From the NCBI RefSeq assembly GCF_010233585.1, contig NZ_CP045997.1, forward strand, positions 2,107,237 through 2,171,236: a DNA stretch of 64,000 bases, read 5' to 3'. The notes under the pieces are model-generated. The model made no database searches. It was not told where the DNA came from and was given only the letters and a program-made list of their open reading frames with translations. Positions within the stretch are counted from its first letter, which is position 1, and each line of letters opens with the position of its first letter. The position numbers were made by a program, and so were the translations under genes. Shown one piece after another: positions 16,834 to 25,525 of this stretch. The stretch is from Spirosoma endbachense (lineage in GTDB: Bacteria; Bacteroidota; Bacteroidia; Cytophagales; Spirosomataceae).

Positions 16834-19800
16834 TTAGAACGTTACATTCAATCCGAAAACAAGGGAGCGGGGAAGCGGCAAACCACCGTAATCGCCCGCT
16901 TCAGGGAACGACGAACTTCCACTCAAATCGGTGTTGGAAGCCTCAGGATTAAAGCCGCCTTTGTATTTATCGAACCCAAAAAAGTTTTCGGCTGTCACGT
17001 AGATACGGGCACCCTGGAGCTGGGGCAATTTCACGATCGTTTTCAGATCGTAACCCAGCGTGATGTTGCGAACCCGCACGTAGTCAGACGAATACAGCCA
17101 GTCGGTATTTTTGATCCGGCCAAATGTCGAATAGGCTTTACTAACAATACCCGCTCCTGGGTTCTCGGCAGAGCGCCACCGATCGCGGTAGGTACCGAGC
17201 GCATTGTCGGTGAAACCCTGTCCGGTGCGACCCAATGCCCGACCCAGCAATGAATAGATAGAACCTCCATTCTGACCCTGTACCAGTACCGACAGGTCGA
17301 AGCCTTTGTAACGGAAATTATTCGTAATCCCCCAGACGTAATTGGGATTGGGATGACCAACAATAACCCGGTCATTCGCATCAATTACGCCATCGCCGTT
17401 AGCATCGAAATATTTCGGATCGCCCGCCGTTTCTGATCCAAATACGGCGGCTTTGCCATCAATGTCCTGCTGCGACAGAATGCCGATCTGTCTTACCACA
17501 TAGATGCTATAAAGCGGTTCACCAACGCGCAACAGCGAGTGCGACACATCGAACGACGATGGAATCAGAATCTGCTCCTGCCCTCCCGCCAGCGCTTCCA
17601 CTTTGTTGGCATTATGGCTCAGATTCAACGAAGTATTCCATTTAAAATCACCGGTCGTGTTGCGGCTGTTCAGTTCAAATTCCCAGCCCTGATTACGAAC
17701 GCTACCCGCATTGCTTAAATAGGACGAGAAACCCGTTGCGCCCGGAATCGGAACATTCAGCAATAACCCCTTATTCAGCTTATTATAGATGTCGAACGAA
17801 AAGCTCAGGCGGCTATTGAGCACCGTCGCATCGAGGCCAAAGTCAACTGTTTCGGAGGTTTCCCAGGTAAGGTCGGGGTTTGTCACTCCGCTGGGAGCCT
17901 GACCAATGGCATTCGCGCCGTTAAAGGTATAGTTAGCCGTAGCCAGGGTTGGTAATGTGCTGTAATCGCCAATGTTGTAATTACCCGCCGTTCCGAAACT
18001 GGCCCGTAACTTCAGGTCGTTGATCGGCGTGATGCCTTTCATGAACGACTCCTCTGAAATCCGCCAGCCCAACGACGCTGATGGGAAAAGCCCCCAGCGC
18101 GTATTCGATCCGAACCGGGACGATCCATCGCGCCGGATACTGGCGGAGAGCAGATATTTCTCCGAGTAATTGTATTGAACACGGCCAAAATACGATATCA
18201 GGACATTTCGCGACTCATTCGTATTGCCTGTTACCCCATTGGCCGCATTGAGCGTGGTAATGACATTGCTGCTGAATCCACCGTTCGAATTGAGGGCTAC
18301 CGATTCCAGTTTACCGGAGTTGTAGGAGAAACCACCCAGCAGGGAAAGGTTGTGTCGATTCTGGAATGTGGTAGCATACGACAGGGTATTCTCGTTAACG
18401 AACGTCCGTTTCCGGTAGCTGCTATACGAACCACTGGTTAACGTCGTGAGCTGGGCCAGTCTCGTGGCTAGTGTACTCGCAATTAAATATGGATTATAGG
18501 ATTTCGAACTGTTATCGGTATTGTCCAGATTCACCGATGTCCGGAACGACAAGCCGTTAAGAATCTGGTAGTCAGCAAATACTGAACCCAGCGTCCGGAA
18601 GCGTTTGGTTTCGCCGATTACATTCTGGAGTTTGCCAATTGGGCTATTTGTCGATACGCTCCAGCGGTATTGTCCATTGTTGCCTACGTTGGGATAAATG
18701 CCCATCGTATCTTCCTGCACGGGTGTCATACTGACCAGCTGGTGCAGAATGTTGTCTTTCCCCTCTACTCCAGGATCATTGTTAATCGAATACGTTGGCG
18801 ACAAATTAAGACCCAGCTTGAGTTTGCTGGTGGCATTCACCTCCACATTTGCCCGCGCCGAATAAGCCGTGTAGTTGGTGTTGATAATCATACCCTGCTG
18901 ATTGGCGTAGTTGCCCGAAACATAATACCGCACCTTGTCGGTACCGCCACTAGCCGAAATCTGGTGATTTTGCACAAATCCTTTTCGGAAAGCCTGATCC
19001 TGCCAGTCAATGTAGTTGAGGCCGGGATGTCCTGGCTGCGCCCAGCGATCATCGGTCATGAAGCTCGTATTTACCTGGCCCACTGGCAGACCCAGAATGA
19101 CCCGACGCTGTTCGTTGGTCTGTGTCGCCGTTCGGCCTGTTCCCGACGCTACCCACTGGGCGTTAATCATTTCGGTCGACCGGTCGACCCATTCGTCGGC
19201 GCTGAGCATGTCTAATTTGCGGGTCCGCTCCATAAAACCCGCGTAGGTATTGATCGTGATGCTGGCCTTGCCCTGCTTCCCGCGTTTGGTTGTGATCAGC
19301 ACCACGCCATTGGCCGCTCTTGAGCCATAAATAGCGGCAGAGGCCGCATCTTTCAGTACCTGAATCGACTCAATATCATTGGGGTTGATGTTATCCAGCG
19401 GGTTTCCGGAACTAAAGTTACCGGCCGAGTTAGGGGCTGCGGTTGCCAGTGGGAAACCGTCGATCACATAGAGGGGTTCGTTGCCCGCCGTAATCGAACC
19501 GCTACCGCGCACCTGAATACTAAAGCCTTTGCCCAGACCACCACTCGTTTGCTTGACCTGCACACCCGCCATCTGCCCGACGAGTGCCTGATCGACCCGT
19601 AGGATGGGCCGTTGCTCGATCGTTTTCGTATCGAATGAAGCGACAGCACCTGTAACGTCCGCTTTTCGGGCCGTACCGTAACCGATCACGACGACTTCGT
19701 TAAGCGACCGGTTGTCGGGCTCCAGCTTTACCGATATTACGCCCTGATTTCCTACAACCACCTCCTGGGTGATATAGCCAATGAACGAAAAAGTCAATGT

Positions 19801-20019
19801 AGATGAACCAGCACTCGATAAGCGAAGCGTATATTCTCCTTTGGCATTGGTAACGGCTCCGCTACTCGCCCCTTTCTGCACCACGTTGACACCCGGAATT
19901 CCTTCATTTCTGTCGGAAGAGGTAACAACTCCAGTGATGACCTGGGCCATGACGCCCCCGCTCATCAGTAATGTAACGGTTAGCAACAGTAGCCTGGCTA
20001 ACTGAGTAAATTTCAGCAT
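16834..20019 (-). CDS. susC-like: SusC/RagA-family TonB-dependent outer-membrane receptor
   Basis: 1061 residues. Signal peptide about 1-25, a CarboxypepD_reg-like beta domain (about 27-100), a TonB-box-like segment (EVVVIGYGT, about 108-116), the plug domain with the SusC signature IQVLKDAASAAIYGSRAANG, then the beta-barrel ending in the aromatic C-terminus GLNVTF. It imports oligosaccharides across the outer membrane using TonB energy and the SusD lid. It is first of the SusC-SusD-GH28 run and has a 610-bp upstream spacer that should carry the promoter. No N-terminal anti-sigma-signalling (STN) domain is seen, so control by a trans-envelope anti-sigma pair is unlikely. Confidence 0.96.
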   Translation of the reverse strand: MLKFTQLARLLLLTVTLLMSGGVMAQVITGVVTSSDRNEGIPGVNVVQKGASSGAVTNAKGEYTLRLSSAGSSTLTFSFIGYITQEVVVGNQGVISVKLEPDNRSLNEVVVIGYGTARKADVTGAVASFDTKTIEQRPILRVDQALVGQMAGVQVKQTSGGLGKGFSIQVRGSGSITAGNEPLYVIDGFPLATAAPNSAGNFSSGNPLDNINPNDIESIQVLKDAASAAIYGSRAANGVVLITTKRGKQGKASITINTYAGFMERTRKLDMLSADEWVDRSTEMINAQWVASGTGRTATQTNEQRRVILGLPVGQVNTSFMTDDRWAQPGHPGLNYIDWQDQAFRKGFVQNHQISASGGTDKVRYYVSGNYANQQGMIINTNYTAYSARANVEVNATSKLKLGLNLSPTYSINNDPGVEGKDNILHQLVSMTPVQEDTMGIYPNVGNNGQYRWSVSTNSPIGKLQNVIGETKRFRTLGSVFADYQILNGLSFRTSVNLDNTDNSSKSYNPYLIASTLATRLAQLTTLTSGSYSSYRKRTFVNENTLSYATTFQNRHNLSLLGGFSYNSGKLESVALNSNGGFSSNVITTLNAANGVTGNTNESRNVLISYFGRVQYNYSEKYLLSASIRRDGSSRFGSNTRWGLFPSASLGWRISEESFMKGITPINDLKLRASFGTAGNYNIGDYSTLPTLATANYTFNGANAIGQAPSGVTNPDLTWETSETVDFGLDATVLNSRLSFSFDIYNKLNKGLLLNVPIPGATGFSSYLSNAGSVRNQGWEFELNSRNTTGDFKWNTSLNLSHNANKVEALAGGQEQILIPSSFDVSHSLLRVGEPLYSIYVVRQIGILSQQDIDGKAAVFGSETAGDPKYFDANGDGVIDANDRVIVGHPNPNYVWGITNNFRYKGFDLSVLVQGQNGGSIYSLLGRALGRTGQGFTDNALGTYRDRWRSAENPGAGIVSKAYSTFGRIKNTDWLYSSDYVRVRNITLGYDLKTIVKLPQLQGARIYVTAENFFGFDKYKGGFNPEASNTDLSGSSSFPEAGDYGGLPLPRSLVFGLNVTF

Positions 20020-20629
20020 GAGGTCAGAATTAATTTAGTTAGTGTATCAGTTAGGTTATACGGCCGTAGTACTAAGGACTACTCCAATACAAAGTTGCTT
20101 GACACCATCCGCCTGACACTCCCGCACCCTCCTGCTTAAACTATTTTTATTTTATATTGTAATTATTGACAGATCTGCGGCCTTTAGCTTCATGTCACCT
20201 CTATTTACAGGCGCGGGGCAGGTTCACTTTTATTGCGACTACCTACTGATTGACTCTGCGTATTACTCCCCAATACACGAATCGGAGCCGTAGTGAATTA
20301 TAACTAATTTTATCACTTACCTTTTCTATAGAATTATCTGAATGACCACAATAAGGTTAACAATAAGATAATATAGCTCAGTAAATCAATCCTATACCTT
20401 TGTCAGAATTCAACTTTAAGCCTCTTTTCTGCCTTGCGTCACTGGATACTCGAACTGATGAATCTGTTGGCAGGGAATAGCCGTTATGTCAGCTATTCTT
20501 CACGTCAACAGGCTGTATTTGCCCTCATCCTGCTATTCGTCCTGATCACACCCGCGTTGCTGTACTGGTTGCTCTGATCCGCCGTCAGTTCGGGCCTGTA
20601 TCAGCAAATCGTCAGCCAGGAATTGGCTC
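20020..20629. other. 610-bp intergenic region upstream of susC
   Basis: This spacer lies between the divergently spaced ends of the SusC gene (start at 20019) and the GH31 gene (end at 20630), both on the minus strand. The part nearest susC is A+T-rich (20135-20170, about 20320-20400) and should carry its promoter. On the plus strand TACCTTTG (20395-20402) matches the Bacteroidota -7 box TAnnTTTG and precedes a short membrane-protein-like reading frame (20458-20577). I see no strong hairpin behind the GH31 gene. Confidence 0.4.
20458..20577 (+). CDS. possible small single-pass membrane protein (39 aa)
   Basis: ATG at 20458 to TGA at 20575 encodes 39 residues: a polar start (NSRYVSYSSRQQ) followed by a hydrophobic helix (AVFALILLFVLITPALLYWLL) to the end. 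A TAnnTTTG-like box lies 56 bp upstream (20395-20402). The frame stays open upstream without another good start. The organisation (polar N-terminus, one C-terminal helix) is that of a small membrane protein. The ribosome binding site is weak, and it could be a remnant of a larger gene, since an open frame upstream reads as protein-like (LRHWILEL). Existence is uncertain. Confidence 0.3.
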   Translation: MNLLAGNSRYVSYSSRQQAVFALILLFVLITPALLYWLL

Positions 20630-22843
20630 TCACGGGCTGGTCATAAACCGCCAGGTTACCTTACCGATCGTATCAGGCTTCCCTTTTTCCGGGTTCGATA
20701 CCAAACCTTTCCACTGACCATTTTTCTGCCGCTCAACAGTAATTATTCGCCAGACATACTGACCTTTCTCGTAATTAAACGTCTCACCATCGTCGTCGTA
20801 AAGCCGTGACTGGGCTGGTTTTTCGCCGTAATGCCGAATTTCCAGATCAATCTTCTGGTCTGGCTTTGGCGCATGCAACAGCGGTGGCATCATCGGAATA
20901 ATACCGCCATCTTTTACATAAACCGGAATCTTGTCCAGTCCCGGCGTAACCGTAATTACTTCGCCATCACCAGCGAACTTGCCGGTGTAGAAATCATACC
21001 ATTTCCCTTTCGGAAGAATAACTTTACGCGTTGTCTGTCCGGTAAACAACGGGGCAACCAGCAGGTATTCACCCGCCATATACTGATCCTTAATTTCTTT
21101 ACTGACTGCTTCTGCATAGGGATTTTCTTCCAGACTAGCCGTCAGGACCTCTTTTTTTGCCTCTGTCTGAAAACCGTCCTCCAGATTCATTGCCCGGAAT
21201 GGCGGGGTGCCTTCGAAATGGTATTTCGCGAATTCGGTATACCAGTATGGCATCATCTTCATCCGCAACTGTGCGATCTCTTTGATCTGTTCTGCTACGT
21301 CGGGAAACGACCAGGGCTTGGTGCTACTGGCCCAGGCATTGATCATGGCCATCGGCGAAAAACAAACGGTCTGAAATCGGCGGAGCCATTCTTCGCTCGT
21401 TTTGGAAGCCCGTACTTCCGGCGTCCAGAGAACACCCGCAAACCCACTGTTGATCAGGGCCGTGATGAAGTCTTCGTGGCTGTAATAGTCGTTGTAAATA
21501 ACGTAGGGCAGCGATGAACCACCGGCATTGGATGCCCGAACCAGCCCATAGGTTCGCTGGTTTCGCTGGTGAAACAGATCGGCGCTTTGTTTTTGCACCA
21601 GCAAGCCGTAGGTCTGCCGCATCTGTTCAGCACTCAATCCCGACGGAAACGTAGCCACATCGGGCCAGAGATAAAAATCATACCCGTCGATTTCATCAAT
21701 CTTGTAGCCGCTCACACCAATATCGATATGGTCGCTGGCAAACTTCCCCCAGAAAATTTCCCGTGCCTGCGGCATGGTTAGGTCGGGTACCGCGCCTACC
21801 CAAACCGTGTGAGAACCCGTATAAGGGGCGATTTTTGGATAGATCGATGCCTCGGGCGATACATACGGATTTGTCCATAAATTGATCCGAATACCCCTGT
21901 CCAGCATGGTTTTGACAAACAGACCGGGCTGCGGAAAACGGCCTTTATCCCACTCAAATGTGCAGGGATACGATTTACTCTGCCAGCCCGGTTCCAGGCC
22001 GATAAAATCAAGTGGATATTTTCTGTCTTCAAACTCCTGAGCTTCCTTCTGCACATCGTCGGCCGAGTAGAGCCGATTTACCCGCTGCGTAAAACCCAGG
22101 CCCCAGCGTGGCGGTAAACAGCCTCCTCCATTGAACAGGTTGAATCGGCGAACGGCATCCATCGGTGTCGGGCCGCCAAATACGTACAGATCAACCCCTT
22201 CGGCAGGCACCAGCATCTCAACGGCATCGGAATATGGCCGGGCTTCCCAGGTTTTATCTGTATTTCGATCCTGCACTTTTGGCGGGTTTTTGCTATCCTG
22301 ACGAACGGCGGTACCGGCATAGACATTGATGTATCGGGCAGAGTTCACAAACACGCCGTATCCTTTCGACGACACATAAAACGGAACCGGCGCATGCGTA
22401 CGACCATTATCTTTGTTGCCGTAATGGTCCATGTGCAATTGCAGAATTTTGCCCCGTTGATGAACGGTCTGAAAATTCAGTCCAAAACCAAAAATCTGCT
22501 CTCCCCGGTCAAGCGGTAAACGCAGGTACGTTTTACCACCTTCTACCCGCACCGAAATATCGTCTTTAGCAATTGGAAAGCCCGTTTTGCCCAATTTGGT
22601 CAATGCTTCAGTATTGGGTTTCGATTCGGCAGCGGTCAGTAAATTATACGCTTCGGGTTTACCAACCGACAATTTCCAGATGCCGGGAGCCGTCTCAACC
22701 CAATTCTGCGACTGAGCCAAACCGGAGAAACTCCCTACGAGAAACAAAACTACGATACGCAATCGCACTCTAATTGCATTGGTATACAATTCGCCAAAGG
22801 CGGAAAGAGCACAAGAAAACTTAATCCAGGAAAAACGATTCAT
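20630..22843 (-). CDS. GH31 family glycoside hydrolase (alpha-glucosidase/alpha-xylosidase-like)
   Basis: 737 residues. The N-terminal galactose-mutarotase-like domain is followed by the GH31 TIM barrel: FIGLEPGWQ, then the nucleophile motif GYKIDEIDGYD (Asp383 the candidate nucleophile), and a C-terminal beta domain (VPVYVKDGGIIPM). GH31 enzymes hydrolyse alpha-linked glucose, xylose or galactose from glycan ends. A signal peptide core (VVLFLVGSFSGLAQ) lies at about 31-45, preceded by an unusually long n-region, so the true start may be a downstream GTG at about codon 26. It lies 45 bp after the GH106-type gene on the same strand and belongs to the pectin locus. Confidence 0.9.
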   Translation of the reverse strand: MNRFSWIKFSCALSAFGELYTNAIRVRLRIVVLFLVGSFSGLAQSQNWVETAPGIWKLSVGKPEAYNLLTAAESKPNTEALTKLGKTGFPIAKDDISVRVEGGKTYLRLPLDRGEQIFGFGLNFQTVHQRGKILQLHMDHYGNKDNGRTHAPVPFYVSSKGYGVFVNSARYINVYAGTAVRQDSKNPPKVQDRNTDKTWEARPYSDAVEMLVPAEGVDLYVFGGPTPMDAVRRFNLFNGGGCLPPRWGLGFTQRVNRLYSADDVQKEAQEFEDRKYPLDFIGLEPGWQSKSYPCTFEWDKGRFPQPGLFVKTMLDRGIRINLWTNPYVSPEASIYPKIAPYTGSHTVWVGAVPDLTMPQAREIFWGKFASDHIDIGVSGYKIDEIDGYDFYLWPDVATFPSGLSAEQMRQTYGLLVQKQSADLFHQRNQRTYGLVRASNAGGSSLPYVIYNDYYSHEDFITALINSGFAGVLWTPEVRASKTSEEWLRRFQTVCFSPMAMINAWASSTKPWSFPDVAEQIKEIAQLRMKMMPYWYTEFAKYHFEGTPPFRAMNLEDGFQTEAKKEVLTASLEENPYAEAVSKEIKDQYMAGEYLLVAPLFTGQTTRKVILPKGKWYDFYTGKFAGDGEVITVTPGLDKIPVYVKDGGIIPMMPPLLHAPKPDQKIDLEIRHYGEKPAQSRLYDDDGETFNYEKGQYVWRIITVERQKNGQWKGLVSNPEKGKPDTIGKVTWRFMTSP

Positions 22844-22850
22844 CTGGTTC

Positions 22851-22877
22851 TGACGGGTTCTGAATCAGAACCCGTCA
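22851..22877. repeat. 27-bp palindrome between the GH106-type and GH31 genes
   Basis: TGACGGGTTCTGA and its exact reverse complement flank a single central base (22864). The loop is too small for an ordinary RNA hairpin, so this looks more like a protein-binding (operator) site, or a cruciform/terminator with a minimal loop. It lies just upstream of the GH31 start (22843) within a run of minus-strand pectin genes, so it could be the operator of the nearby GntR/LacI-type regulator or a processing hairpin. Confidence 0.5.
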
Positions 22878-22888
22878 TGTCTTGAAAT

Positions 22889-25480
22889 CTACTGTCCTGA
22901 TGCCGCGCTGACGGGTGTCAGCGTCACGGGCCCCAACAGGCCAGATGGTAACGCGTCCCAGCGGGTAGCGTCGAAGGGTTTGTATCGAATATCCACGATG
23001 TTGATGTCATAAAACTTTTTCCAGCCCGGATTCTGGCGATCATAAAGCCGCATGTAGTTGGCCGACAGGTTTGTAACATCAATTTCCAGCAGATTACCAG
23101 TTGGTTTCAGTCGATTGGCTGGTATTGACAGTCGGAATGGTATACACCAGGCTATTCCGAGCGGCTGGCCATTGAGCCGCACTTCAGCCACTTCCCGCAC
23201 ATCGCCCAAATCGAGATGATACGATTGTGAACCCGATTTATCGGCTGGCAAATCGAAGGTCGTGCTGTAGCGGGCGGTACCCGAAAAATAACCGGCAGAA
23301 TCGGCCAGCGTTATCCAGGATGCAGGGTTCGGTACTGTTACCGACGCCGTTAAAGCCGGACGACCGCGCAAAAACTGCACCTGCCAGGGATTCTGCAAGC
23401 CAATGGGTTTGCCGGTCGAGCGGTCGGCCACTGCCTTTTGGCTGGCCATATCTATCGCTTTACCCGGACTCACATTGACGAAGTACGATTGTCCTGGCTC
23501 CAGTTGCAGGAATACTTCATTTTTTCCACTCTGCCCCTTCCTGATGGGCAGCCAATTCGTCTGATTGGTTAATGGGTCATATCGGCTCACTCGCCCCGAT
23601 GCCGACAGCGTGATCCAGTTCTGGCGGAAGCGATTGTTCAGATTCGTGATAAAATACTGGGTCGTATCGGCCTGCCGCTTCCTGATAAACGAAAGCTCTT
23701 CTGCAGCCCAGGGTTCAACGCGAACGCCCAACTGATTGAGTGTTCCAAACACGTCGGGGCTGACGGCAACAGACTTCAGTTGCCGGAGCGTATTTCCAAG
23801 CCGTTTTACCTCGGCAGATCGCGCTGTGTGATTCTGGAAACCGGGTGCCTGTTCAGGCAATTTTCCATCAAACACAATACGTGCCCCTTGCCGGGCCAGA
23901 CGCTCCAACTCCCGAAGTGACTGCTCGGGCAGATACGTGCTTCGGGGCACCAGAATAACCGGATAGGTAGCCCCGCTGGTACTCCGAACGCCCTGCTTAT
24001 TGACAGTCAGACTCTTGAGTAGGTTATCCGAGACATAATCGAACGAATAGCCACGCTGAAGCAGTTGCTCACACAATTGCCCGAACGGTTGCGGTAACAA
24101 CCATTGCTCCACATGGTGCACTTCCAACTGGTGAATACCTCCTGCCGATTTAGCCCGCGTAGCCCACAAATCATGAATGGGAAAATAAACCAGCACATCA
24201 TTGTCGGGCTTACTGGCCTGCAACCGGGTCTGGCAGCGTTCAATATAGCGGTTCAGCAACGGCAGATGCGGCCAGAAATGCGACGTAGGGCCATAGTTGG
24301 TCGAGGCATAAAACAGCCAGCCGGGCCAGGCTTCGGCGGGTGGTGAATACGGGATACCATGGTAAAAAACGTGATTGATCCCGGCCGTAAATAACTCATC
24401 GACCTGCGGCTTTACCTGCGACAGCGATACCTGAAAATGATTCGCCAGCCACGTTCCCGTTTCTGAACTGACTAACGGTTTACCGGCCAGATTAGCCGCC
24501 GATGACGCAAACTTCATGGCCAGTGGATTCGGTGTGCCGAATCGGTCGACCTCGTAGTTTTCATCGACGCGAAGGCCAGGAATCGGGAACCGGCTCGAGC
24601 CAAACGATTCCGTTTCGGGAATATCGGCTTCGGTGTAGAGATCGATCAAATTTCCGGGCGAACCATGTGCCTGATTACGAACCTGATAGCGATGGGTATG
24701 TGCCCAATCGGCCCATCCCTTCGTGAATCCATCGTGTATTAATTCAGACAGCGTTTGATGATAGTCCTGATGAACAAGGATGCTGCTCTCGGTTTGGTTG
24801 GTATCCAGAAAGGCCGTTAACTGACTATTGAGATCGTAGCCGCGTCGATTCTTAAATTCAGTGAGGAAATTATCCGTCCAGTTCGCGCCGAAGACTTCAT
24901 ACGAGTCGTTGTAGACCGCTCGCGGTTTCTCGTTTAGATGAGCCAGCGTCGAATCGAACCGCTTTACGTATTGCTCAATGGCCGATTTACTAAAATAATC
25001 GATCACCAGCCCCTGTCCTCCGGGCGCAGGTCGCTTGACCTGCTGTTTGGTCAATACCGTTGTCAGTTTGCCATTGTCAACCTTCCAGGCCTTTGCAGCC
25101 GTTTCGGTCGAAATCCCTGGCCCACCAAACGGCCAGCCCGTACCCGTGGTCAGGTCAACGCCCATGCCCAATCGCTTTCCTTCCCGAACGGTATGCGCGA
25201 AAACAGCCAGCCAGCGTTCACTCAGAAACGGAATGAACTGCTTTTCGGAGCCTTTAACGCCATAGATCGGGATAATGTGCACCCCTCCCAGTCCTGCCTT
25301 CGCAAACTGTTCGAGGAGTTGGGTAATGTCTTTTTCGTTGACGGCATTGCCCATCCACCACCAGTATGTCCAGGGTTTGGCCTGCTGGCTGTTAACCGAC
25401 AACGTAGGTTGTGCCTGGCTAATCGAGACTCCGCCCAATAGAACCGCAATTGCCAGAACGTTTAGTATGTATTTTTTCAT
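22889..25480 (-). CDS. GH106-type alpha-L-rhamnosidase-like glycoside hydrolase, exported
   Basis: 863 residues from the ATG at 25480, which gives a clean signal peptide (MKKYILNVLAIAVLLGG, cleavage near SQAQ). An upstream ATG at 25519 would add 13 polar residues before it and is less likely. The motifs WWWMGNAVNEKDITQLL and GMGVDLTTGTGWPFGGPGIS are typical of GH106 (Glyco_hydro_106) proteins, followed by a TIM-barrel-like middle and a C-terminal galactose-binding-like beta-sandwich (LDLGDVREVAEVRLNGQPLG). GH106 members remove L-rhamnose from rhamnogalacturonan side or backbone ends. It lies between PL22 and GH31, consistent with rhamnogalacturonan-I breakdown. Confidence 0.85.
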   Translation of the reverse strand: MKKYILNVLAIAVLLGGVSISQAQPTLSVNSQQAKPWTYWWWMGNAVNEKDITQLLEQFAKAGLGGVHIIPIYGVKGSEKQFIPFLSERWLAVFAHTVREGKRLGMGVDLTTGTGWPFGGPGISTETAAKAWKVDNGKLTTVLTKQQVKRPAPGGQGLVIDYFSKSAIEQYVKRFDSTLAHLNEKPRAVYNDSYEVFGANWTDNFLTEFKNRRGYDLNSQLTAFLDTNQTESSILVHQDYHQTLSELIHDGFTKGWADWAHTHRYQVRNQAHGSPGNLIDLYTEADIPETESFGSSRFPIPGLRVDENYEVDRFGTPNPLAMKFASSAANLAGKPLVSSETGTWLANHFQVSLSQVKPQVDELFTAGINHVFYHGIPYSPPAEAWPGWLFYASTNYGPTSHFWPHLPLLNRYIERCQTRLQASKPDNDVLVYFPIHDLWATRAKSAGGIHQLEVHHVEQWLLPQPFGQLCEQLLQRGYSFDYVSDNLLKSLTVNKQGVRSTSGATYPVILVPRSTYLPEQSLRELERLARQGARIVFDGKLPEQAPGFQNHTARSAEVKRLGNTLRQLKSVAVSPDVFGTLNQLGVRVEPWAAEELSFIRKRQADTTQYFITNLNNRFRQNWITLSASGRVSRYDPLTNQTNWLPIRKGQSGKNEVFLQLEPGQSYFVNVSPGKAIDMASQKAVADRSTGKPIGLQNPWQVQFLRGRPALTASVTVPNPASWITLADSAGYFSGTARYSTTFDLPADKSGSQSYHLDLGDVREVAEVRLNGQPLGIAWCIPFRLSIPANRLKPTGNLLEIDVTNLSANYMRLYDRQNPGWKKFYDINIVDIRYKPFDATRWDALPSGLLGPVTLTPVSAASGQ

Positions 25481-25525
25481 TTTTAAGAAATCACCCGTCC
25501 TCTCACCCTGATCATTCATGTACCC

